Assembly: GCF_002282895.1 (NCBI RefSeq)
Contig: NZ_NRRB01000004.1
Span: 309,306-373,305, forward strand
Reading direction: 5' to 3'
From: Paraferrimonas haliotis
Lineage (GTDB): Bacteria > Pseudomonadota > Gammaproteobacteria > Enterobacterales > Shewanellaceae
Length of the DNA stretch: 64,000 bases
Shown: positions 33,860-43,242 of the stretch, one piece after another
Position numbering within the stretch: position 1 is the first letter of the stretch
Layout: every line of letters begins with the position of its first letter
Notes under the pieces: model-generated
What the model saw: only the letters and a program-made list of their open reading frames with translations
What the model was told of the DNA's origin: nothing
Databases searched by the model: none
Translations under genes and position numbers: made by a program

Positions 33860-33893
33860 CATTATCTTAAGTAAAAATCGTGTCGCCAAAGCG

Positions 33894-35498
33894 CTAGCGA
33901 AGATTAACCAATAAGGTTTGCGGTTTCTCTAAAAACGACTTCCACAAATTATTAAAACGAGCAATAGTGCCACCATCGATGACGCGATGATCGCCCGACC
34001 AACTCACCTGCATAATTTGACGAGCCTGAACCTGACCGGCGTCGTCGAACCTTGGCAGGGTTTGGGTGCGCCCGAGCGCCACAATCGCCACTTCTGGCTT
34101 ATTGATGATAGGTGTAGCAACCGTGCCACCAATGGCACCAATATTGCTGATAGAAATGCTGCCACCGCTCATTTGCGTAGGGGCTAAACGCCCTGCTCGC
34201 GCTTGATTAATAATGTCAGTCAGTTCTTGGGCAATTTCCAAAATGCTCTTGTTTTGGCATTGCTTAATGTTTGGTACCAACAAGCCTATGGGCGAATCCA
34301 CCGCAAGACCAATGTTGTGATCCGCCACGTAAGTAAGCTCGGTGCAATCGTCATTAACTCGAGCGTTCATCACCGGAAATTGCTTAATCGACTCGCTTAA
34401 CGCTTTAATGAAAAACGGCATCATGCTGAGCTTTAAGGTGTCCGTTTGATAACGGGCCTTCATGTCGTTTCTAAGGGCTACTAACTCGGTGATATCGAAC
34501 TCTTCGCAATAGGTGAAGTGCGGAATGGTGGACACCGATTGCGTCATCGCTTTGGCCATGGCCGCTTTAACACCGCGAATTGGCTCAACTTTATCTTGTT
34601 GAGACGATACCGTTGTGCTCGCTAAAGGCTCTGCGGCTTGCGCAGTTGCTTGAACAGGTTGATCCCCCTTCACAAAAGCTTCGATGTCTTGCTTATACAC
34701 CCGCCCTTTGTCGCCACTACCCGGCACTTGCGCAATATCCACGCCTTTGATCCGTGCCAATCGACGAACCGCGGGACTGGCCAGCGCTTTGCCTGGTCGA
34801 ACCGTTTTCGGCTGTACCGTTTTTGGCGCTATTGTCTGTGTCTGGTCGCTGCTGGTCGCCGTTGAGCCCGTATCACTCACCGGCGCTTGCTCGGTGCTCG
34901 CCTCTGTTGCTATTTCGATGGCAAACAGCGGTTTATGCACTTGAGCCACCTGCCCCTTAGCGCAGTAATGCTTAACAATAACACCATCAGCGATGGCTGG
35001 AATTTGCACCAAAGCTTTATCGGTCATAACCTCGGCTACCGGCTGATCTTCTTTAACCGCCTCGCCTTCTTCCGCCAACCATTCCATTAGCTCACATTCA
35101 ACAATGCCTTCACCAATGTCGGGTAGCAAGAAGTCGTGGATCTGGGTAGCGCCACTTGCTGCGCTCGGTGCAGTTACAGAAGCCGCTTGGTCAGAGCTTT
35201 TATCAGAGCTTTTATCAGAGCTTTCTGCAACACTGTGACCATCATCGCCTGTTTGCTCTCCATCCACTTCGATTTGAAAAAGCGGTTTATGCACCGCGGC
35301 AATGTCGCCTTTATCGTAATAAAGTTTGGTAATAACGCCCGCATGAGGGCTTGGAATACTCACTAACGCCTTGTCTGTCATAACGTCGGCAATTGCTTGG
35401 TCTTCTTCAACTCTGTCGCCTTCTGCGACCATCCACTCCATCAGCTCGCATTCAACGATGCCTTCGCCAATATCGGGTAATATAAAATCTTTAGCCAC
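33894..35498 (-). CDS. Branched-chain 2-keto acid dehydrogenase E2 (dihydrolipoyl acyltransferase), two lipoyl domains
   Basis: A 534-residue protein with two lipoyl domains (about residues 1-78 and 118-195), each with the lipoylated Lys in MTDKALV. A peripheral subunit-binding domain (about 237-275, ALASPAVRRLARIKGVDIAQVPGSG) and a catalytic acyltransferase domain (about 300-534) follow, the last with SGDHRVIDGG at the active site. It transfers acyl groups to CoA in breakdown of Leu, Ile and Val. The linker holds a small SDKS repeat (residues 93-104). The GTG start follows AAGGAG. It is last in the operon after E1 alpha and E1 beta. Confidence 0.92.
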   Translation of the reverse strand: MAKDFILPDIGEGIVECELMEWMVAEGDRVEEDQAIADVMTDKALVSIPSPHAGVITKLYYDKGDIAAVHKPLFQIEVDGEQTGDDGHSVAESSDKSSDKSSDQAASVTAPSAASGATQIHDFLLPDIGEGIVECELMEWLAEEGEAVKEDQPVAEVMTDKALVQIPAIADGVIVKHYCAKGQVAQVHKPLFAIEIATEASTEQAPVSDTGSTATSSDQTQTIAPKTVQPKTVRPGKALASPAVRRLARIKGVDIAQVPGSGDKGRVYKQDIEAFVKGDQPVQATAQAAEPLASTTVSSQQDKVEPIRGVKAAMAKAMTQSVSTIPHFTYCEEFDITELVALRNDMKARYQTDTLKLSMMPFFIKALSESIKQFPVMNARVNDDCTELTYVADHNIGLAVDSPIGLLVPNIKQCQNKSILEIAQELTDIINQARAGRLAPTQMSGGSISISNIGAIGGTVATPIINKPEVAIVALGRTQTLPRFDDAGQVQARQIMQVSWSGDHRVIDGGTIARFNNLWKSFLEKPQTLLVNLR

Positions 35499-35508
35499 GC
35501 CAGACTCC

Positions 35509-36486
35509 TTAATAATTCACGGAGGCTACAATGGCCTCATAAATTTTATATTGATCCGCCATGTATTCTTTTTCATGAATCAGCGGATAGGGAGTATCTA
35601 GGCCGCAAACCCTTGAAATAGGCGACTCTAGGCTTAAAAAGCATTCCTGCTGAATGCGCGCGGCGATTTCACCCGCAAAGCCACCGGTAAGCGGCGCTTC
35701 ATGGGAAATGAGCAAACGGCCTGTTTTTCGAACCGATTCGGCAACGGTGTCAACATCCCAAGGCGTTAAACTGCGCAGATCAATGATTTCGCAGCTAATG
35801 CCTTTCTCCTCGGCCATAGCAGCGGCTTTTTCAATAATTTCCAGTTGTGCGCCCCAGCCTAACAAGGTGATGTCATCACCGTGGCTCATGACTTCGGCCT
35901 TACCCAAATCGATGTGATAATCGCCCTCAGGCACTTCACCAACACTGGCGCGATACAGACGCTTAGGCTCAAAGAAAATCACCGGGTTGTCGTCACGAAT
36001 ACTGGCCAGCAACAAGCCTTTGGCCTGATACGGGTTGCGCGGTACTACGACTTTTAGGCCGGGAGTTTGGGTAAAGTACGCCTCCGGCGATTGGCTGTGG
36101 TAATGACCACCGGCAATGCCGCCACCATAAGGCGTGCGCACCGTGAGTCCGCCAACGTTAAATTCGTTGCCACTGCGATAACGAAACTTGGCCGACTCAT
36201 TTACGATTTGGTCAAAGGCTGGGAAAATGTAGTCAGCAAACTGAATCTCAGCAATGGCTTTAAAACCATTAGATGCCAAACCGTTGGCAAATCCTAGAAT
36301 ACCCTGTTCCGTAAGCGGCGTATTAAAGCAGCGGTCTTTACCAAACTTCTCTTGTAAGCCTGAAGTGGCTCTGAATACTCCGCCGAAATGGCCCACATCT
36401 TCACCAAAGATGAGCGCTTTAGAATCCTCTTTCATGGCGATCTCAAGTGCTTGATTGATCGCCTGTAGCATATTGATCTTAGCCAC
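35509..36486 (-). CDS. Branched-chain 2-keto acid dehydrogenase E1 component, beta subunit
   Basis: A 325-residue transketolase-like E1 beta subunit with [18 protein letters not shown], the [15 protein letters not shown] block and [20 protein letters not shown]. It forms an alpha2-beta2 tetramer that decarboxylates branched-chain keto acids with thiamine diphosphate. The GTG start comes immediately after the E1 alpha stop codon, with AAGGGAG inside the E1 alpha 3' end as ribosome site, so translation is coupled. Confidence 0.94.
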   Translation of the reverse strand: MAKINMLQAINQALEIAMKEDSKALIFGEDVGHFGGVFRATSGLQEKFGKDRCFNTPLTEQGILGFANGLASNGFKAIAEIQFADYIFPAFDQIVNESAKFRYRSGNEFNVGGLTVRTPYGGGIAGGHYHSQSPEAYFTQTPGLKVVVPRNPYQAKGLLLASIRDDNPVIFFEPKRLYRASVGEVPEGDYHIDLGKAEVMSHGDDITLLGWGAQLEIIEKAAAMAEEKGISCEIIDLRSLTPWDVDTVAESVRKTGRLLISHEAPLTGGFAGEIAARIQQECFLSLESPISRVCGLDTPYPLIHEKEYMADQYKIYEAIVASVNY

Positions 36487-37668
36487 TTATTTTACTCCCT
36501 TCGCCGTCTTTGGATAATGCTGCGGATAGTTGGCAATGTGCGCTTTTAGCTCGTCGTATTGCTTTTCCAAATCCGGTGTTGGCTTGTCATAAACGTCTTC
36601 AATGATTTCTCGAAGTGCCGGTGCTTCCACTTTTTCCGATACTTTAAGTTGCGCAAGTACCTCTTCGCGATACTGCTCGTAAAGCGCTTCCGATTGGGCT
36701 TCAGTAAGCCAGCCTTTGTTGATCATCCACAACTTAAAGCGCAGCACGGGATCGTGCTCGCGCCATTTGGCTTCTTCTTCTTTGGAGCGATAACCGGATG
36801 GGTCGTCGGAAGTTGAGTGCGGCCCTAAGCGGTAACTCATGGCTTCAATTAACACTGGTTGGTTTTGTTCAACCGCATATGAGCGCGCTTGTTGAGTGGC
36901 GGCTAACACCGCCAGCATATCGTTGCCGTCAACGCGAATGGTGCGAATGCCATAGCCCACACCGCGAGAAGCGATGCCATCACCGGCGTATTGTTCCTCG
37001 GTTGGCGTAGAGATGGCGTAACCGTTGTTACGGCACAAGAACAGCGCCGGAGCCTTGAGTACCGCTGCCATGTTCAAACCAGCGTGGAAATCGCCTTCGG
37101 AGGCGGCACCTTCACCAAAGTAGCAAATGGTGGATAAGCCTTCGCCAGCGAGTTTTTGGCTGTAAGCAACACCAGTTGCTTGAGGAATCTGCGTTCCCAG
37201 CGGGCTGGAAATGGTTTGATAATGCAATTCGGCACTGCCGTAGTGAATCGGCATTTGTCGGCCTTTGCCTAAATCCTTGGCGTTGCTGAACAGTTGGTTC
37301 ATAAACTGTTCGGTGCTAAAGCCACGGTAGCGAATTGCAGCGTGCTCACGATATTGCGCCAGAATAACGTCTTTGTCATTCAACGCCGCAACACTGCCAA
37401 CAATCGAAGCTTCTTCGCCAATGCAGGTCATGTAAAAGCTTACTCGGCCTTGACGTTGGGCGGCGATCATACGCTCGTCCAGTACGCGAATGTATACGCA
37501 AGTGTCGTACATGCGCATGGCCAATTCTTGGTCAATGTTTGGCAGAACGGCGTCGTCATAGACGGTTCCGTCGGCCTGTAGAATTTTGAGCAAAGGGATA
37601 TCGAGCGCGTCTTTCTCTATAAAACTGACACGATGAGTAATGTTATTTTTGGCTTTTGTCTGGCCCAT
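36487..37668 (-). CDS. Branched-chain 2-keto acid dehydrogenase E1 component, alpha subunit
   Basis: A 393-residue E1 alpha subunit. The thiamine diphosphate motif runs from CYFGEGAASEGDFHAGLN to CRNNGYAIST, and the phosphorylation-loop region reads YRLGPHSTSDDPSGYRS, which marks the branched-chain rather than pyruvate type. It is the first gene of the operon E1 alpha, E1 beta, E2; the E3 lipoamide dehydrogenase is not here and is presumably shared from elsewhere. No regulator gene (such as LiuR or BkdR) is adjacent. Confidence 0.94.
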   Translation of the reverse strand: MGQTKAKNNITHRVSFIEKDALDIPLLKILQADGTVYDDAVLPNIDQELAMRMYDTCVYIRVLDERMIAAQRQGRVSFYMTCIGEEASIVGSVAALNDKDVILAQYREHAAIRYRGFSTEQFMNQLFSNAKDLGKGRQMPIHYGSAELHYQTISSPLGTQIPQATGVAYSQKLAGEGLSTICYFGEGAASEGDFHAGLNMAAVLKAPALFLCRNNGYAISTPTEEQYAGDGIASRGVGYGIRTIRVDGNDMLAVLAATQQARSYAVEQNQPVLIEAMSYRLGPHSTSDDPSGYRSKEEEAKWREHDPVLRFKLWMINKGWLTEAQSEALYEQYREEVLAQLKVSEKVEAPALREIIEDVYDKPTPDLEKQYDELKAHIANYPQHYPKTAKGVK

Positions 37669-37817
37669 ACTTATCTTCTTTTGTTATGTGTATTGCACCA
37701 AAACCTAAGGTTACCTATCGGGTTTCAGTGCCGCAACTTGCGACGATTCGCCATGGCACTTGTTGGCGGCAGTCAGTGTAACCTAATCTTTACAGTCGTC
37801 ACCTGTGATCCACTAGT

Positions 37818-38912
37818 TTAATCCATTAACTGCTGCGATAAATCCGCCGGGATCACAGTAAGCAGCGCCCTTTGCCCAACGGGTACGTTAGCATTAGGAA
37901 ACACAATGCGCTCGTCGTCTTGCGTAGCTGTTAGCGCTTGCTCATCCTCGTATGCGATGGCTTGCCCTTTCGCAAATGGCGTGAAATTAGCGGTTTGGTC
38001 ATCGAACGCTAAACGAAACGATTGACTTTGCTTTTCAATGACTTGATTGATTTGATACAAATTCATGTGCTGCCAAGCATCCATATTAATTGTAGGCTGT
38101 GGTTTTGAAACCAACTCAATTAATGCATTTCTGGCTTTAGCAAAGTCATCATGGTGGTTTTCACCGAACGGTTTAACCTTGCCAAGCTCTACTGTAAAGG
38201 CGTCTGCGCCAAACTCGTTAGACGAAAAATAACTGTAGGTCGTGGTCGGTTGTTCACTAATAAGCACCGTATCTACGCCGCATTTGTCTAGAAACGCTAA
38301 CTGGCTTTTACGGTAGGGCTTACCATGACGAAATGGGTAAATCGCGAACCTCTCATGCGCTGAGTCCCGTATTGCGGTATGCAAATCGTAGTGGATTCTG
38401 TGCGCTTTAGTATCGGTTTCTTGTTGGAAAAATTGCCGTGTGTGTTGTTCAAGCGCGAACGCTCGGCGACGTTCTGGGTTGAGCGGTTCTGATAGATTGG
38501 ACTTGTCATCAGGCCTAATGCCATGAGCGCCGGAGAATAATCGATTAAGGTTCTCCTCAACAAAACGCTGGCCAATTAACATGGCTTCTAAATTGCCAAA
38601 TTGAACCATTAGTCGATGGGCACAGTGCAATTCGCCCTTTAAAAGCTGATTGACGATATCGTTGCAAATTTCAATGGGCGCTGTTTCATTGCCGTGGATA
38701 CCGCACGATAAAACAATGGCTTTAGCGTGAGTGGCATTCGTTCTTAGGTTTTGAAATTCCAACACCCCCTTGTCTAGAACTCGAACCTGCAGCGTTTCGG
38801 TGGCGGTTTGCCAGCCTTTGCTGATTTCGTAGTGAGTTGGGGAGAAATCTCGGTTTTTGGCTTGGGTTAATGACCATTGCAAAAAATCTTGATTGCTGAG
38901 TGCAAGGCTCAT
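37818..38912 (-). CDS. astE: Succinylglutamate desuccinylase
   Basis: This 364-residue zinc carboxypeptidase-type enzyme hydrolyses N-succinylglutamate to succinate and glutamate, the last step of the arginine succinyltransferase pathway. Zn ligands lie in LSCGIHGNETAPIEI and in HYDLHTAIR; the catalytic Glu region is DAFTVELGKVKPFGEN. It is slightly longer than E. coli AstE (322). The gene stands alone: astC, astA, astD and astB are not in this window. Confidence 0.9.
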   Translation of the reverse strand: MSLALSNQDFLQWSLTQAKNRDFSPTHYEISKGWQTATETLQVRVLDKGVLEFQNLRTNATHAKAIVLSCGIHGNETAPIEICNDIVNQLLKGELHCAHRLMVQFGNLEAMLIGQRFVEENLNRLFSGAHGIRPDDKSNLSEPLNPERRRAFALEQHTRQFFQQETDTKAHRIHYDLHTAIRDSAHERFAIYPFRHGKPYRKSQLAFLDKCGVDTVLISEQPTTTYSYFSSNEFGADAFTVELGKVKPFGENHHDDFAKARNALIELVSKPQPTINMDAWQHMNLYQINQVIEKQSQSFRLAFDDQTANFTPFAKGQAIAYEDEQALTATQDDERIVFPNANVPVGQRALLTVIPADLSQQLMD

Positions 38913-39043
38913 GCTGCTTTCCTTCGCTTATGCCGCCTATTGTTGGCGATCGACTACTAATAATTGCCCAACATTTTACGCATTTTATTCATAAAGGCGA
39001 TTATTGGCTTGCATTTTTCTTGCAGCTGCCAAATAATCCCTCT

Positions 39044-39075
39044 AGACGTTTAGCCGTCCAAACGTCCAGATTGAT
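39044..39075. promoter_or_regulatory. Tandem MetJ-like boxes upstream of msrA
   Basis: Four contiguous 8-bp units compare with the met box AGACGTCT: AGACGTTT (7/8), AGCCGTCC (6/8), AAACGTCC (6/8) and AGATTGAT (4/8). The exact 8-bp phasing is the hallmark of MetJ binding sites. The array ends 14 bp before the msrA start. Confidence 0.6.
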
Positions 39076-39089
39076 AATTAGGAGTCTTC

Positions 39090-39590
39090 ATGAGTAATCA
39101 CTTAATCAAAGCAACCTTCGGCGCCGGATGTTTTTGGGGCGTAGAGCATGTCTTTAGAGCCATAGAGGGTGTCAACGATGCAGTTTGCGGCTATATGGGC
39201 GGCTCACTGGTAAACCCTAGTTATAAACAAGTAAAAACCGGCACCACAGATCATGCAGAAGTGGTAGAAGTCAGCTTTGATCCCAGCATCATTGATTACG
39301 AGAACTTGGTGCGAGCGTTTTTCGCCAATCACAACCCTACTACCGTAAATCGTCAAGGCGAAGATGAAGGTAGCCAGTATCGCAGCGTAATCTTTGTTCA
39401 CGACGAACAGCAACGCCAGGTTGCCTCAGAGATAAAAGCGCAACTTGCGCAATCCAAAAAATGGGGAGAGCGCCCCATTGTAACCGAGATCAGTGACGCC
39501 GTTGAGTTCTATAAAGCAGAAGAGTACCACCAAAGCTATTTCGCCAAAAATCAGCTACCCAGCTGCCACGTCGCCTTCGGCGACTTCTAA
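39090..39590 (+). CDS. msrA: Peptide-methionine (S)-S-oxide reductase MsrA
   Basis: This 166-residue enzyme reduces methionine-S-sulfoxide in proteins. The catalytic Cys14 is in GAGCFWGVEHVFR, with Glu in the DHAEVVEVSFDP region and the conserved GSQYRSVIF and AEEYHQSYF blocks. A TTAGGAGT ribosome site precedes the ATG. The C-terminal Cys (LPSCHVAFGDF) is a possible recycling Cys. MetJ-like boxes upstream suggest methionine-responsive control. A REP-like palindrome cluster starts right after the stop codon. Confidence 0.95.
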   Translation: MSNHLIKATFGAGCFWGVEHVFRAIEGVNDAVCGYMGGSLVNPSYKQVKTGTTDHAEVVEVSFDPSIIDYENLVRAFFANHNPTTVNRQGEDEGSQYRSVIFVHDEQQRQVASEIKAQLAQSKKWGERPIVTEISDAVEFYKAEEYHQSYFAKNQLPSCHVAFGDF

Positions 39591-39680
39591 AGGGGACGTA
39601 CCCTTTCAACTGGGGGGGACGTACCCTCCCCGCAAATTGTGACATTTTGACACAGTTTTTGAGAGGGGTACGTCCCCCCT
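39590..39680. repeat. REP/BIME-like cluster of GGGGACGTACCC palindromes
   Basis: Three palindromic units occur between the convergent msrA and pgm genes: AAGGGGACGTACCCTTT (39591-39606), GGGGGGACGTACCCTCCCC (about 39613-39631) and the inverted GAGAGGGGTACGTCCCCCC (about 39661-39679). Units two and three flank an A/T-rich spacer and are inverted relative to each other, the layout of a BIME. They may also act as transcription barriers. Confidence 0.7.
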
Positions 39681-39684
39681 GCTG

Positions 39685-41331
39685 TTAAGCTTTGATGGCT
39701 TGGGTCATGATTTGCTCGGCTTCTGCAATGACTTGCGCTAAGTGCTCGGCTGAAACGAAGCTTTCTGCGTAGATTTTGTATAGGGGCTCGGTGCCGGATG
39801 GACGAATCGCAAACCAGGCGTTTTGGGTGCAGACCTTAATGCCACCAATGGCCGCTTGGTTGCCTGGGGCTTTGGTGAGCTTGGCGACAATGGCTTCACC
39901 CGCCAGCTCATCAGCTTGGATCTGCTCTGGTGTCACCGCGAGCAAGGCTTGCTTGGCTTTGGCTTTTATGGGAGCGTCGTTGCGCTGATAAAAAGCGCGC
40001 CCGTGCTTGCGCTCAAGCTCTCGGTAGCGTTGTGCCGGCGTTTGTCCGGTTACGGCTAGTATTTCAGCAGCCAGTAACCCTAAGACAATGCCATCTTTAT
40101 CGGTACACCAAGTATCGCCCGCTAGGGTTAACATGCAGGCGCCGGCGCTTTCTTCGCCGCAAAATCCAACCTCACCGGTGCTTAGGCCATCCACAAACCA
40201 CTTAAAGCCCACCGGCGTTTCCACCATGGTGAGCCCGTGATAAGCGCATACGCGGTCAATCATAGCGCTCGACACTAAGGTTTTACCTATGTGGATTTGT
40301 TTACCCCACTGCGGACGATGATCCGCTAGGTAATCGATACACACAGCCAAGAAGTGGTTCGGATTCATCAAACCGCCGTCGCGACAAACGATACCATGTC
40401 GATCAAAGTCGGGATCATTAGCAATGGCAATGTCATAGTCGAGCGGTCGCTCTAACAAGCTGGCCATGGCGTATTTCGATGAGCAATCCATGCGAATTTT
40501 GCCGTCTTTATCTAAGCTCATGAAACCAAAACTCGGATCAACACGGTAGTTTAAGGTGGTGATATCAAGCTCGTACTGAGCAGCAATCGCGTCCCAAAAG
40601 GCAACGCCCGACCCTCCTAACGGATCCGCCGCAAGCTTTATATCAGCCGCCTTTATCGCATCGAGATCAATCACTTTGCCTAATTGCGCAACGTACTCTC
40701 CCATGAGATCACGATACGAAATCAAGCCGCTGGCCTTAGCCAGTTGCAAATTACAGCGTTTAACGCCCTCAAGCCCGGCACGAATGTAGCGATTTGCCGC
40801 ATCCTCAATCGCCTTAGTCACCGCGCCATCCGCAGGACCGCCATGGGGAGGATTGTATTTAATGCCACCATCGGTGGGCGGATTGTGGGACGGCGTTAAT
40901 ATAAGACCATCGGCTTGGTGCGAGTGCTCGCGGTTATAGCGCACAACCGCCTCAGACACCACAGGCGTTGGCGTAAAGCCATTATCGGACTGACAAATAA
41001 CTTGAATTTGATTGGCACTCAGCACTTGTAACGCACTGAACAAGGCTGGTCGAGACAAAGCGTGGGTATCGATTCCCACAAACATGGGGCCGTTAATACC
41101 ATTAGCAAGGCGATAATCCACTACCGCCTGCACAACCGCCAAAATATGCGTCTCGTTGAAGCTTATAAGCTGAGCGCAACCTCGATGGCCCGATGTTCCA
41201 AAGCTTACCGCTTGTCCCGGTTTATCAGGATGCGGAATCAGATTGTAGTAATCGCACAACAATGCAGGCACATCGATCAAATCTTGAGCCTGCGCTAACG
41301 TTCCGGCGCGTGGATGAATGGCCATCAACAA
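39685..41331 (-). CDS. pgm: Phosphoglucomutase (alpha-D-glucose phosphate-specific)
   Basis: This 548-residue enzyme interconverts glucose 1-phosphate and glucose 6-phosphate, linking glycogen and nucleotide sugar pathways to glycolysis. The phosphoserine loop is in ILTPSHNPPTDGGIKYNPPHGG, the metal loop in IANDPDFDRHGIV, the sugar-binding loop in GEESAGACML, and the phosphate loop near the end in FAIRPSGTEPLYKIY. Length equals E. coli Pgm (546). It lies 19 bp downstream of seqA, the same seqA-pgm order as in E. coli. Confidence 0.96.
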   Translation of the reverse strand: MLMAIHPRAGTLAQAQDLIDVPALLCDYYNLIPHPDKPGQAVSFGTSGHRGCAQLISFNETHILAVVQAVVDYRLANGINGPMFVGIDTHALSRPALFSALQVLSANQIQVICQSDNGFTPTPVVSEAVVRYNREHSHQADGLILTPSHNPPTDGGIKYNPPHGGPADGAVTKAIEDAANRYIRAGLEGVKRCNLQLAKASGLISYRDLMGEYVAQLGKVIDLDAIKAADIKLAADPLGGSGVAFWDAIAAQYELDITTLNYRVDPSFGFMSLDKDGKIRMDCSSKYAMASLLERPLDYDIAIANDPDFDRHGIVCRDGGLMNPNHFLAVCIDYLADHRPQWGKQIHIGKTLVSSAMIDRVCAYHGLTMVETPVGFKWFVDGLSTGEVGFCGEESAGACMLTLAGDTWCTDKDGIVLGLLAAEILAVTGQTPAQRYRELERKHGRAFYQRNDAPIKAKAKQALLAVTPEQIQADELAGEAIVAKLTKAPGNQAAIGGIKVCTQNAWFAIRPSGTEPLYKIYAESFVSAEHLAQVIAEAEQIMTQAIKA

Positions 41332-41350
41332 ATCCTTTGTAACAGTTGTA

Positions 41351-42040
41351 CTAAATACGCTGAGCTATGCTTTTCGCTAACGTCTCTTCACAATTTAGGT
41401 GCTGCAAAACATCGCGCAAAATTGCTTGTTTGCGGGCGGTATTATTATTGGTGGTAACCCAATAGCCGCTGCTGCCGATTTGCTTTGGATTGGCGGTTTT
41501 ACTGGACGCCAACAACGCCTCTTTGCTGGTGGCAAAATACAAACGTCCTTTACCTTGAACGTCCAACACCTTGCTAAATAACTCGCTATCGCTGTTGTGA
41601 ACTTGTTCAAGCAAATACAAAAAGCGGCCCACCGCCCCTTTCATTTGTTCAACGTTAGAATCTGAAGTCAGGTGGTTATAATCCGCCACAGAGCGCGGTG
41701 CCGCGCCCGAACTTTGTAACTCACCGGTCGCAGTTTCATCGCTGTGCTCACTCTCTACCGAAGCTACCGAATCCGCAGGAGTTACAGGAGCAACCGAATC
41801 CGAAGAATCAGCTACACTCGTCACGGCCTCAACGCTATCCGCCGCCGTTTCGGCCACAGCGCTATCAGCCACTTCCAAACCCGGTTGACTGATGGTTGCT
41901 GGCGTTTCTTGTTCGATTTCTTTTTTCAGCGGTAAATTAAGTTCTCGGCGTAAGATATCCGAGGCACTTTCGCCAATAGTAATAGTGCGGCTTGCAATGT
42001 AACGATAAAGTTGTTCATCTACTTCTATGTATTTCATCAA
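41351..42040 (-). CDS. seqA: Negative modulator of replication initiation SeqA, with extended linker
   Basis: SeqA binds hemimethylated GATC sites and sequesters oriC. The oligomerisation domain is at residues 1-40 (KYIEVDEQLYRYIASRTITI and SASDILRREL) and the DNA-binding domain at about 115-229 (FLYLLEQVHNSD, GRLYFATSKEALL, GYWVTTNNNTARKQAIL). The linker of about 70 residues (41-112) is rich in Ser, Val, Ala, Asp and Glu with ADSV-type repeats and accounts for the length of 229 compared with 181 in E. coli. It is co-oriented with pgm and divergent from ybfF. Confidence 0.92.
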   Translation of the reverse strand: MMKYIEVDEQLYRYIASRTITIGESASDILRRELNLPLKKEIEQETPATISQPGLEVADSAVAETAADSVEAVTSVADSSDSVAPVTPADSVASVESEHSDETATGELQSSGAAPRSVADYNHLTSDSNVEQMKGAVGRFLYLLEQVHNSDSELFSKVLDVQGKGRLYFATSKEALLASSKTANPKQIGSSGYWVTTNNNTARKQAILRDVLQHLNCEETLAKSIAQRI

Positions 42041-42185
42041 CCAATTTCCCTTGTACCTAGACAGCGATTTTTAAGTTTTATTGGAACAGAATTATACATA
42101 GGCAAACCTTTTGCGACTACTAGGCTTGTCAAATAATCTTCAGCTAGGCAAAATCTCCATCTCATTTTTACAAGGGCGCCAAAAA

Positions 42186-42953
42186 ATGCATTACCAACGC
42201 AGCGGAGAAGGATCATGTGTCGTATTGATTCACGGTCTTTTTGGCAATCACCAAAACCTCAGAAATCTAGCACTTGAGCTGGAAAAAGATTACCAAGTGA
42301 TAAGCGTTGACGTAAGAAATCACGGCCAAAGCCCTTGGGTAGATGACATGAACTACCCAAGCCTTGCCAAAGACATTATTGCCCTTTTGGATTGGCTTAA
42401 AATAGAAACCTGTCAGCTAGTGGGCCACTCCATGGGTGGAAAAATTGCACTTTATACCGCTTTGCTGGCACCCAAGCGCATTCGCTCTGTGGTGGCTGCC
42501 GACATAGCGCCGGTGGCCTATAACCATCACCACGGTGTGATATTTGACGCCATGTTAAGCCTCGACTTGCAGGCAATCGACAATCGCCAACAAGCCATGA
42601 GCCACTTAACCTCCGCCGGAATCGATGCCGGCACCGCTGCCTTCTTGTTAAAAAATCTAAAGCGAGAACAAGGGCAATTCCAGTGGGGACTGAACTTACA
42701 AGCGCTGAAAAGTCATTACCATGAAATCATTGGCTGGCCCAAACACCAACTGAGCTACACCGGCCCTACACTCTTTATAAAAGGGGCTAACTCCGACTAC
42801 ATCACCGCCGAGCATCAGGCCGACATTGTTCGCCAATTCCCCAACGCTAAAGCCAAAATCATTAACGGTACCGGCCATTGGCTGCACGCCGAAAAACCAG
42901 CAGCATTTAACAAACTGGTTGCGGATTTTTTAAACGCCACAAACCATGACTGA
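42186..42953 (+). CDS. ybfF: Alpha/beta hydrolase, YbfF esterase family
   Basis: The ATG at 42186 (MHYQRSGEGSCVVLIHGLFG) is preferred since it aligns with YbfF and has AAGGGCG upstream; the open frame begins 25 codons earlier. The 255-residue hydrolase has the oxyanion region HGLFGNHQN, the nucleophile Ser in LVGHSMGGKIAL, and a C-terminal catalytic His in INGTGHWLHAEKP. YbfF-type enzymes are esterases or thioesterases of broad specificity. It is the first gene of the conserved group ybfF, DUF2788, ybfE, fldA. Confidence 0.93.
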   Translation: MHYQRSGEGSCVVLIHGLFGNHQNLRNLALELEKDYQVISVDVRNHGQSPWVDDMNYPSLAKDIIALLDWLKIETCQLVGHSMGGKIALYTALLAPKRIRSVVAADIAPVAYNHHHGVIFDAMLSLDLQAIDNRQQAMSHLTSAGIDAGTAAFLLKNLKREQGQFQWGLNLQALKSHYHEIIGWPKHQLSYTGPTLFIKGANSDYITAEHQADIVRQFPNAKAKIINGTGHWLHAEKPAAFNKLVADFLNATNHD

Positions 42954-43018
42954 GCGAACCTGCTTATGCTATTATCCCGCGTCACCAAATTATCGCCAAC
43001 CATAACGGGTTAGTTAAC

Positions 43019-43240
43019 ATGCTTGCAGAGAATCTGAAAAACTTTGAGGCCATTGGCATGAACTTGCTATTTGCCGGCATTTTCTTCTTTATCGGCATGG
43101 CAATACACGACGTATTAAAACAAGGCAATGTGCCGAAGTTTGGGCGATACATTGTGTGGTTGGTGTTGTTTTTAGGCTGCGCAGGATTCATTGCTAAAGG
43201 CTTGATCCAAATTTCTTGGGAAGGCTCTGGTATCGGCTAA
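43019..43240 (+). CDS. DUF2788 membrane protein
   Basis: A 73-residue protein with two hydrophobic segments (about 14-30 and 43-60) and the DUF2788 features GIFFFIGMAIHDVLKQGNVPKFGRYIVW. Function is unknown. It sits between ybfF and ybfE in the same order as in Shewanella and related genera, which supports it being real despite its size. Confidence 0.9.
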   Translation: MLAENLKNFEAIGMNLLFAGIFFFIGMAIHDVLKQGNVPKFGRYIVWLVLFLGCAGFIAKGLIQISWEGSGIG

Positions 43241-43242
43241 TC

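Noticed and set aside
38978..38993. An ArgR box upstream of astE
   Set aside because: Only one half-site (ATTCATA) fits the consensus; the other half does not match at any allowed spacing.
43216..43242. An upstream ATG for ybfE
   Set aside because: It lies inside the DUF2788 gene and would add residues absent from the family; the ATG at 43243 matches the known N-terminus.
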